From contig NZ_JBHRSK010000017.1 of NCBI RefSeq assembly GCF_042643245.1, positions 124,001-188,000 of the forward strand: a stretch of 64,000 bases of DNA, in the 5' to 3' direction. The translations under genes were made by a program, and so were the position numbers. The stretch is from Acidimangrovimonas pyrenivorans. GTDB lineage: Bacteria; Pseudomonadota; Alphaproteobacteria; Rhodobacterales; Rhodobacteraceae. This document shows positions 42,798 through 49,387 of the stretch, piece after piece; the first letter of the stretch is position 1; the number at the start of each line of letters is the position of its first letter. A model generated the notes under the pieces. It did no database searches and was not told the origin of the DNA. It saw only the letters and a program-made list of their open reading frames with translations.

Positions 42798-43047
42798 TCG
42801 GATTTCCTCCAGGAGCTCCTGCGGCGAACCGGTCACCACGATCTCTTCATCAGACGGGACATCGAAGAACTGCGCGTCCTTCTCGATGCGAAGCCTGGCC
42901 ACCGCGAACTCGGTCCCCGGTGGCACCCGGTTCTGCTTCTCTTCCGCTGACAGGTCTCTCGTGACGTCGGAAATGTTCTGCGGCGTAGCTCACGTCGATG
43001 AACTTGCGCTTTTCCCAGCTTTCCCCGTTGATGATCTCCTTATTCAT
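42798..43047 (-). pseudogene. Frameshifted and truncated small gene of unknown function
   Basis: The minus strand opens MNKEIINGESWEKRKFIDVS and stays sensible to RRHE near 42960. The frame then changes by one base and continues as DLSAEEKQNRVPPGTEFAVA, ARLRIEKDAQFFDVPSDEEI and VVTGSPQELLEEIRD, until it runs into the IS481-like fragment near 42797. So one indel and one truncation have inactivated it. The protein family is not recognised. Confidence 0.55.
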
Positions 43048-43304
43048 GACGACCGCGCTCCTCGACGGGACTGACCCATCATTGCGACATTATCGAAACC
43101 GGGAATGAGAGCTGGCGCTTCAAAACCCGGGAGTAGTTAAAACCACGCCGGCCCGACGCGGCTGCGCTGTGTGGAGGCTACACCAAATCGAGCCAGTTCC
43201 CGTCCCGCCAAGGGGGGCACTCCAATAGGGGGGCAAGATTCGGTGGCGATTGACAATCCACGAAGCCAGGAGGCTACCTAATCAGCGCTCTCCTGCGAAC
43301 ACCG

Positions 43305-43532
43305 TCATCTTGGTTGTCGTCCAGTGGGCTTGTTCTTGGCGTATGCGAGCCGGCCCACGCCATCGAGACCGACCCCGAGACCACATTTCTGGCGCTGAGC
43401 GAAGAAAGCCTCTTCGCCTGGGCCGGGCACCTTCATGGCGTCTGTGAACATGGCGAGCCAGAAGCTTTTCTCTTCCTCGCTCAGATCGCTCATCTCGAGC
43501 AGGACGTCGGAGAGTTTTGCAGACTGGGCCAT
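43305..43532 (-). CDS. Small hypothetical protein
   Basis: A 75-residue protein starting MAQSAKLSDVLLEMSDLSEE after an exceptionally good AAGGAGGTGATC ribosome site, which is the main reason to accept it. The first 45 residues look like two amphipathic helices; the tail is Gly/Lys/Arg-rich. Function is unknown. It may be the second gene after the frame at 43851-43564. Confidence 0.6.
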   Translation of the reverse strand: MAQSAKLSDVLLEMSDLSEEEKSFWLAMFTDAMKVPGPGEEAFFAQRQKCGLGVGLDGVGRLAYAKNKPTGRQPR

Positions 43533-43563
43533 CTTGATCACCTCCTTCTGTCGTTTCAGGCGA

Positions 43564-43851
43564 CTACGCTGCAAACGCCACTCCATGCGAGTTATCAGAA
43601 CACTCCTCCTCACAATAACACGCAGAGCGCCGTCCATCCGTCCTAAAATATCGAAGCTCGAAGATGCGGGCCTCATGCACGACCTGCCGCCAACTGCCGC
43701 ATCCATGTTGCTCAGGTAGCTGTTCGGGATACCGCTCGACAATCCACCTTACGACCTCCGCTTCGGTTGCCCACCCATCGACGGCAAACTCACCGGCTGC
43801 TTCGCGCAACGCGCGCGCAGAACCAGCGTCAGTCCAGAACAAAGACGGCAT
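43564..43851 (-). CDS. Small hypothetical protein with possible winged-helix character
   Basis: A 95-residue frame. EAEVVRWIVERYPEQLPEQH followed by GCGSWRQVVHEARIFELRYF and RRSACY has the helix-helix-strand pattern of a small DNA- or RNA-binding winged helix, but the family is not certain. An ATG with GGTGA upstream is used. It lies 31 bases upstream of the next small gene on the same strand. Confidence 0.45.
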   Translation of the reverse strand: MPSLFWTDAGSARALREAAGEFAVDGWATEAEVVRWIVERYPEQLPEQHGCGSWRQVVHEARIFELRYFRTDGRRSACYCEEECSDNSHGVAFAA

Positions 43852-43951
43852 CCGTCACCGGCGAAGTTGGGGGACAGAAAATCAGGATTTTGCAGATGGC
43901 AGCCAGAACGCACTACTTCAAATTGACTGCAGTATCGATCCCGCGGAGAGG

Positions 43952-44221
43952 TTAGCCCCTGCGAAATGGCACAACGTTGTCGCCTCGCATGAAGCCAATG
44001 GCTCCCTCGCTTTCGAGAGTCTGGATTGCGGTGTCGCGAGCGTCCCGATCGGAGCCAAACTGGTCGTCCCAGACATGGCTGGCCCCTTCGTGGTCGACGA
44101 CCTCGAGTGTCCAGGTCTTGTCAGCTTCAAGCCGGTAGATCTCGATCGAGAAGGGATAGCCGTCGACGACGACCCTTTGGCTTTTGCTCGAAGTGACCAG
44201 GTTGGGTTCATCCTCGGCCAT
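43952..44221 (-). CDS. Small hypothetical protein
   Basis: An 89-residue protein. The middle part, RVVVDGYPFSIEIYRLEADK followed by TWTLEVVDHEGASHVWDDQF, looks like an antiparallel beta-sheet, and DARDTAIQTLESEG resembles a following helix. A GGGGA site lies about 10 bases upstream of the ATG. I have seen similar short proteins beside mobile elements but cannot name a family. Confidence 0.55.
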   Translation of the reverse strand: MAEDEPNLVTSSKSQRVVVDGYPFSIEIYRLEADKTWTLEVVDHEGASHVWDDQFGSDRDARDTAIQTLESEGAIGFMRGDNVVPFRRG

Positions 44222-44746
44222 TTTGATCGTTGTCCCCTGCAGAGTGTTTCGTTCCGACTATGTCCTGCCCAACACCGTGGTCAACCAGCGAGGCGTACAA
44301 TTGGGGTACGCGTTTCCGGTGGTTCGCGTTCGCTCCGTCGTCATGAGGTCAGCTGTGGGGGCGAGTTTGAGCCGCCCGCACAAGAAGCGTCGAGAGTACC
44401 ACTCCAGAACACGCGGTCATATGTCGGCGGTGCGATAGCTGGGACCGTGGCTCCGATCGCGGAAGCATTCCGATCACCGAGGGCAGCACTGGGGAAGTGG
44501 TCTAAGGCGCTCCTCAGGAGTGACGAAACATCCAACTCGTTGCCGCCCAGACCCCGAGGGAAAGGGTGCCTGCGGTTCCGACGGGAAGGTGGAAAAAGAT
44601 CTGCACACCGTAGAAAAATGCGCCGGTGACCACGATGGCTGTAAGCATACCAAGACCTACTACGAACGATGGGCTGCCTGTCAGATCGCATGCTGATAGG
44701 GTATCATTTGGGCAAATCTGTGGGGATAGCCGGACAAATAGGACAT
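44222..44746. other. Cargo stretch, mostly without gene
   Basis: Apart from the weak small membrane-protein frame at 44514-44648 nothing can be supported. Frames on either strand are short and Arg/Ser-rich. Confidence 0.45.
44514..44648 (-). CDS. Possible 44-residue membrane peptide
   Basis: MLTAIVVTGAFFYGVQIFFH then LPVGTAGTLSLGVWAATSWM and FRHS: two hydrophobic segments with a turn between. AGG lies about 9 bases upstream of the ATG. The frame continues open upstream toward the end of the exonuclease gene, so it might be a remnant of something longer. Confidence 0.25.
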   Translation of the reverse strand: MLTAIVVTGAFFYGVQIFFHLPVGTAGTLSLGVWAATSWMFRHS

Positions 44747-46309
44747 TCAGCTTGTTACCCTGGAGATCCGATATCGGTAGGGAGCGACTTCATCGATAGC
44801 CACCTGATCTCCCGCGGCCACTCCGTTCCGCTCAAAGAAGGACCGTACCCAGCCTCGCTTGCGAAAGAACTTCTTCTTGCCGTCGAGGTCCGTCACGACG
44901 ACTGTCTCACCGCCCCAATCCACCGAAATCTCCCGCGGGGCAGCTTCCGCGCGGTTGGAGCCTCCGATCGCATCGGCTGGGAACTTCTCGAAAAATTCCC
45001 TCAGATAGATATGCGAATTGTCGAGGTTGCCCTGCGTGACCGTTGATATGCCCAGGCGACGTTCAGGGCCTGCGGAATACCTCTCCTGCGGCGTTTTCTT
45101 GGTTTGCTTGGAAGCGCGGGCCACGCTGCCGTCGCTAAATTCCTCCAGCACGTCGAATTCGTCGATCTGGATGTCAGGTGCCTTTGCAGGCTTCGCTCGC
45201 ACCGCAGGCTGGAAACCCTCCGCCCTCAGGACGACCTCGGCGGCGGCTCGTGCATCGTCGCAAGCGTCGTGATGGGTGAAGTCGAGGCCGAGATGGACCT
45301 TGAGGCTGGCCAGCCCATGACCTCCGTTTCCCTTCAATTCCGGCCAGGCGTTCCGGGCGACACGCACACTGTCACGCCACTCCCACGGCGGCATTGCCCG
45401 ACCTGCATGACTGCAGGCCGCCGCGAAGGCGCTACGGTCGAATCCGGAATGCTGATAGATGATGTGGCCGTTAAGAGCCTCCTCCAGGACAGGCAGGACC
45501 TGTGCGAAAGTCGGGGCACCCTGAACCATGTCTTTCGTAATCCCGTGCAGGCCACTCCATAGCCAAGTATCTACTTGGGGATCGACATAGGTCATCCAGG
45601 TTTCGATGCTGTTGTCTTCGCGCACACAGGCGAGACCGATCTGGCAAATGCTTCCCCGGTCGTTGTTCGCGGTCTCAACATCGAGCGCGATGAAGCGGAA
45701 TGGCCCCTTTGGCATAGAAGAAACTGGCGGTCGTCTGCTCGACGGCGGGGCAGGGTGGATATTCTCACCCAAGCTGCGGCGGCGCTGCCGCTCGAGCGCG
45801 GCGAGTTCGGCATCGCTCAGCCCGAGCCGGCGAAGCGTGGCGTCAACCAGTTCGCCAGGTTCGGCGTAGGGGGCCATCCCGCGATTGTTCCACGCGATCG
45901 CATCAGGCGGTGCAATGGCTAAGACTTCGGCTTCGAGGGCAGCAATGTTCCGATCATCGGAGAGCGCCACCCAGACGGCACGGCAGTGATCCGAGATGAA
46001 TTCGTTGCGCAGACGTTTGGCGATGTCGCCATCCGACTTTGTCGTCGCGTCGTCCCGGTCACGCCACATTCGACCGGTGTTGTACATGTGCGAAAAGTAG
46101 TGGCTGGTATTCTCCGAGCCAGTGCGATGGCGTTGATGTATGCGCTTGTGCAGGGTTTCGTTGGCGGAACTGGTCGAGCCGATGTAGCGCAGAAGGCCTT
46201 CATGATCGATCAGTCCGTATAGTCCGCGGCAGTCCCGGGGCGCCTCGGTTGTCAGGCGTGGTTCGGCGGACAGGAGGGCGTCCAACAGGGCTTCAGGAGT
46301 GAAACGCAT
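44747..46309 (-). CDS. GIY-YIG plus DEDDh exonuclease fusion protein
   Basis: A 520-residue fusion. The N-terminal GIY-YIG-like nuclease domain (about residues 25-145) has GLYGLIDHEG, RYIGST at 41-46, the Arg/His cluster LHKRIHQRHR and the late Glu and Asn of the fold in AALEAEVLAI and WNN. A DnaQ-like 3'-5' exonuclease follows at about 205-362 with the full DEDDh set: D211 and E213 in ALDVETA, D292 in SGFDRSA, H348 and D353 in HHDACDDA. The last 100 residues include a basic segment KKFFRKRGWVRSFFERNG. UvrC/Cho-type proteins combine these two nucleases in the opposite order, so this is not a normal repair enzyme. It is the last gene of a three-gene cargo operon. Confidence 0.8.
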   Translation of the reverse strand: MRFTPEALLDALLSAEPRLTTEAPRDCRGLYGLIDHEGLLRYIGSTSSANETLHKRIHQRHRTGSENTSHYFSHMYNTGRMWRDRDDATTKSDGDIAKRLRNEFISDHCRAVWVALSDDRNIAALEAEVLAIAPPDAIAWNNRGMAPYAEPGELVDATLRRLGLSDAELAALERQRRRSLGENIHPAPPSSRRPPVSSMPKGPFRFIALDVETANNDRGSICQIGLACVREDNSIETWMTYVDPQVDTWLWSGLHGITKDMVQGAPTFAQVLPVLEEALNGHIIYQHSGFDRSAFAAACSHAGRAMPPWEWRDSVRVARNAWPELKGNGGHGLASLKVHLGLDFTHHDACDDARAAAEVVLRAEGFQPAVRAKPAKAPDIQIDEFDVLEEFSDGSVARASKQTKKTPQERYSAGPERRLGISTVTQGNLDNSHIYLREFFEKFPADAIGGSNRAEAAPREISVDWGGETVVVTDLDGKKKFFRKRGWVRSFFERNGVAAGDQVAIDEVAPYRYRISRVTS

Positions 46310-46328
46310 AGGTGAGGCCTTTCAATAG

Positions 46329-47294
46329 TTACTGTGCGGCGCCGCTGCGCTCGACGCGTTGCCACGCAACCCCCGAGACGATACCCCAGTTGCCATGTTC
46401 GTTCGGGCGCCGCCAGCGCGGGATCGGCATTGCGTTCAATGCGGCAAGCGCCTCGTCGAAACCGTCGAAATGCTGTTCTTCACCTTTGGCCCCAATCTGG
46501 TAGCTGCCGCCTCGTCTGAGGCCGGGATGAAACGTCGATCCATCACGTGCGACAGGGACGAAGATCATGCGCTCGGGGTCGATGTGTCGGGTGGTTTCGG
46601 CGATATCGGAGCCTTCTTGTTCCATCCAGATCGAGGCAAGGAAGTCTTGTCGCTTCTGCAGCCAGGCCAGAGCGCTCATGGCGGACACGCCTCCGTGTGG
46701 TCCTCGTTCCAGCGTCGGCTCGCTACCAGCCAGCAGGTTGCGTACCCGACCTTCCGACACGCCGCCAAGTGTCGCCATGGAGCGAATATCGACCTCACCC
46801 GTGCCGGTGTCGAGCGCGTGGCGCGAAGAAGCCATGTTGGCAATGCGGAGGATCGCATTGTTGCCATCACCCAAGGCGCGCACGTCGGACCGTTCGGCGA
46901 ATGCAGAAACGGTGGCCACCATGTCTGCGATCCAGTCGGCTCTCTCATGCTGGGGCACAGCCTCGGGTGTCACGCCATAAAGGCCATACAGACCGGCATG
47001 ATTGATCCGCTCAGACATGGGCCAGACCATTCCTGCGGACATGACGTCCTCAAGCACCTCGCGCCAATCCGCGCCACCTTCGCCTCCACTTTCGGCAACA
47101 GGCGCTGCGAGATCGAGCAGGGGTTGAGCGGCATGTTCGGCCCCGACCAAGCCTTCGACATATTCCAAGGCGTTGTACAGAAGTTCGGCATACCACTGGG
47201 CAAAGTCCCACGTGTGGCTGCCATCGCTGACGGCAAACAGGTTAACCCAGGTGTCGCGGCGTTCTTCCGCACTCATGTGTTCGCTGGTTTTCAT
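46329..47294 (-). CDS. Hypothetical protein with central HTH-like segment, in exonuclease operon
   Basis: A 321-residue protein I do not recognise. The N-terminal half is acidic and helical (TWDFAQWYAELLYNALEYVE). Residues about 167-215 contain VDIRSMATLGGVSEGRVRNL, shaped like a helix-turn-helix, followed by SAMSALAWLQKRQDFL, and the C-terminal part (about 240-321) has strands and IPRWRRPNEHGNWGIVSG. It begins 18 bases after the upstream small gene and ends 19 bases before the nuclease fusion, so it is a likely partner of that enzyme, possibly a DNA-binding or sensor subunit. Confidence 0.65.
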   Translation of the reverse strand: MKTSEHMSAEERRDTWVNLFAVSDGSHTWDFAQWYAELLYNALEYVEGLVGAEHAAQPLLDLAAPVAESGGEGGADWREVLEDVMSAGMVWPMSERINHAGLYGLYGVTPEAVPQHERADWIADMVATVSAFAERSDVRALGDGNNAILRIANMASSRHALDTGTGEVDIRSMATLGGVSEGRVRNLLAGSEPTLERGPHGGVSAMSALAWLQKRQDFLASIWMEQEGSDIAETTRHIDPERMIFVPVARDGSTFHPGLRRGGSYQIGAKGEEQHFDGFDEALAALNAMPIPRWRRPNEHGNWGIVSGVAWQRVERSGAAQ

Positions 47295-47312
47295 CTGTCC
47301 CGGTCCTTTCGC

Positions 47313-47501
47313 TCAGCGGTGCAGGCGCCTGATCGCGCTGCGGACATTCAAGTAGTTTCGATGGTCGGACGGTGAGCTCGCTGCAACCGCAAAGCCGGCC
47401 TTAAAAAAGCAGCAGACAATGTTTCCGGTTCCTTTCGATCCGAAGCAGATTGCCCCCTCCTGACGGCAGAGTGCCTCGTAGTCTTTCGAAATCCCGGCCA
47501 T
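47313..47501 (-). CDS. Small protein, first gene of the exonuclease operon
   Basis: A 62-residue protein starting MAGISKDYEALCRQEGAICF after a strong GAGGTGAT ribosome site. GSKGTGNIVCCFFKAGFAVA then SPSDHRNYLNVRSAIRRLHR suggests a compact alpha/beta fold with three cysteines and a basic C-terminal helix. No family is recognised; size and position would suit a small regulator or toxin-like component, which is guesswork. Confidence 0.55.
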   Translation of the reverse strand: MAGISKDYEALCRQEGAICFGSKGTGNIVCCFFKAGFAVAASSPSDHRNYLNVRSAIRRLHR

Positions 47502-48280
47502 GGCAAATCACCTCATTCGTGCATCACGCATGAGCGTGTTTAGCCGCCCTGAGCGAGTATGGCAATAGTAGTTATTCGTGAATGATGCTATCACATATAT
47601 CAGATACCGGCGGGACGCTCACAGGGCCGATATCTCAGCGAGGAATCACTTCGGCGGCTCCAGTTGAGAAATCCACCTCTCTCTCTTTTCGCCTACCGCT
47701 GTCCTTGGTTGCGAACACGCAACACCCATCCCGGCCATTTTGGGTTCTTCGAAGTCACGGCTCCAGAGTGCGGATGAACGGCCCCAAAGCCCAGGAACCC
47801 GTGTTTTCAAAAATATGCAATATTATCAATGGTATGCCTTTTTGCTTGGAAGCCCCATTGGTTCATTCGTCTTCGCGCCAAAACATTTTCTGAAGATTTA
47901 TTTGGCCTGAAATCGGCGCTTGCTGGAGGCGCGGCGAAAGGCAATCTTCGTCTTCGAAGCCGCAAGCGGGCTTCAGAAAAGCCGGGCTCGGCGGGGAAAA
48001 CTTCTTCGTCTGAACTCAAAGTGACCAATATCGATGGTGACGACGCCGAGAGACCACAACCGGTAACACGGCGCGCCACATCGGGATGAAGAAGGAACCA
48101 ACGAGCCATGGGCCGTTCGACCTGATGAAAGCCGGCGGGACTGAGTTTTCCGCCACAGGAAGGCAGTCGGCCTGATCGGGCGCGCCTCCTTCCACGAAAC
48201 CTAAACATCGTGACCGGTGCCTTTGGGCAGTGTCGGGAGCCTTCCCGGCAAACGGTCTCCTCATGCGAAGAGGTCTTGAA
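47502..48280. other. Divergent control region between the exonuclease operon and the tns operon
   Basis: 779 bases with no convincing gene. It contains the dyad CACGC-ATGA-GCGTG at 47525-47538 just upstream of the exonuclease operon, a related pair of TTCGTG motifs at 47516 and about 47575, an AT-rich patch around 47810-47835, and three CTTCGTCT motifs between about 47870 and 48012. These would suit promoters and operators for both operons. Confidence 0.5.
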
Positions 48281-48952
48281 ATGCCGATTTTTTCGGAGGG
48301 TAGAGTATTGCCCGCTCCTTCCTTAGCAGAACGCGAAATTGGGCTCTCGTCAAAGGAGCACTGCACCGCGCTCACGCTAATCGGGGATGGTCCCGGAAAC
48401 CACGCTCATGCGGAATCCTATCTCGAACTTTGCCACCAAAGACTGCTGCAGGTGCAACCCGGCATCATTGCGCTGAGGGAGCAGGCCAAGTTCCGCTTTG
48501 GCTACAGAGATGAGTGGGAGCACAACTTCGACATCCTGGCGACCTACCAAGGCGGTGCTCGGATTGCCTACACGGTCAAGCCTGAAGTGCGGCTCTCTTC
48601 CGGGCGCTTCCTCGAAGAGATGCAGCTTGTCGCCTACTGGGTCCAACGCAAGAAGTTCGCCGATGCGGTGCAACTCCTAACGGAGGCAGACATCGACCGG
48701 ACGGCGCTGCACAACGCTGAACTCCTGACCTCGCTCCGCGACACAGACCCCCAGGCCGACGCCATAGCGCGCGAGATCGCGTCAGGCTTCCGGGGCGCCG
48801 TCAGCCTTCGTGACCTCACTATCAAGCTCGACCTCAAGGAGCGCGGTTATCGCGCGCTTCTGAGGCTTATCCGCTCCGGCGAACTCGCACTATTCGCCCG
48901 GGATCGCATCACTCCCTCCACCCTCGTCATCTGGAAAGGCATGACACAATGA
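48281..48952 (+). CDS. tnsA: TnsA-like transposon endonuclease
   Basis: A 223-residue protein in the tnsA position of a Tn7-like operon. The catalytic PD-(D/E)XK core appears at E45/E49 (HAESYLELC), D84 (EHNFDILATYQ) and K100 (RIAYTVKPEVRL). E. coli TnsA has Glu63, Asp114, Gln130 and Lys132; the residue two before the lysine is Thr98 here rather than Gln or Glu. TnsA cuts the 5' ends so the element leaves by cut-and-paste. A C-terminal winged-helix-like part (from about 155) would bind TnsC. The start at 48281 is preceded by AAGAGG; GTG at 48230 and ATG at 48263 are alternatives. The next gene overlaps by 4 bases. Confidence 0.72.
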   Translation: MPIFSEGRVLPAPSLAEREIGLSSKEHCTALTLIGDGPGNHAHAESYLELCHQRLLQVQPGIIALREQAKFRFGYRDEWEHNFDILATYQGGARIAYTVKPEVRLSSGRFLEEMQLVAYWVQRKKFADAVQLLTEADIDRTALHNAELLTSLRDTDPQADAIAREIASGFRGAVSLRDLTIKLDLKERGYRALLRLIRSGELALFARDRITPSTLVIWKGMTQ

Positions 48953-49374
48953 ACACCCATACCAACAAACAATTCTTCCTGGCTCGGCCCGGCGCGGCAA
49001 GTGGGGCCAAGGCTTTCCCCCGGCAGCCGCGTGATCGGTTCGAAAACCCCAACGCAAGGCGGCGGGGCGACGCCACGCCCGCCGAAATCAGTGCCAACTC
49101 GGCAGGTCGATACCAGCAGGAAGCGCAAGAACGGTCGGAAGGCCCTTACGAAAGCTTTGCCGAAGGCTCCATCGCGAAAGCTACACGCGCCTACCTGGAG
49201 ACACTCTATTCGGAGCGCGCCGTGTTGGAGGCGGTCATCGGCCTCATCCAGGAAGGCGAAGTCAGCCTCGAGAACCTGGAGGAGAGCAGGGAACGGATCC
49301 TCGAGCGAGCCGCCTTCAATCTTCGCCGGGAACTCGCAAAGGCGAGCGGCCCTCACCAAACGTCCAACGCCTGA
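48949..49374 (+). CDS. Unknown 141-residue protein between tnsA and tnsB
   Basis: Begins in an ATGA overlap with the tnsA-like stop and ends 13 bases before tnsB, so it is made as part of the transposition operon. The first 60 residues are polar and probably disordered (Arg, Asn, Ala, Pro). Residues about 70-130 form a charged helical stretch (ATRAYLETLYSERAVLEAVI, then GLIQEGEVSLENLEESRERI). Canonical Tn7 has no gene here. It might be an adaptor or regulator; nothing in the sequence identifies an enzyme. Confidence 0.65.
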   Translation: MNTHTNKQFFLARPGAASGAKAFPRQPRDRFENPNARRRGDATPAEISANSAGRYQQEAQERSEGPYESFAEGSIAKATRAYLETLYSERAVLEAVIGLIQEGEVSLENLEESRERILERAAFNLRRELAKASGPHQTSNA

Positions 49375-49387
49375 AAGGATAACCAAG

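Noticed and set aside
47313..47501. HicA toxin identity for the 62-residue protein
   Set aside because: It lacks the GSH-type motif and hydrophobic pattern of HicA, and the next gene is not a HicB.
47582..48208. Frames of about 100-130 residues on both strands between the two cargo operons
   Set aside because: Ser/Arg-rich composition, no ribosome sites, and they overlap each other; the region fits a control region better.
48230..48280. Earlier GTG or ATG starts for the tnsA-like gene
   Set aside because: The ATG at 48281 has AAGAGG at good distance, and the residues added by earlier starts are not needed for the fold.
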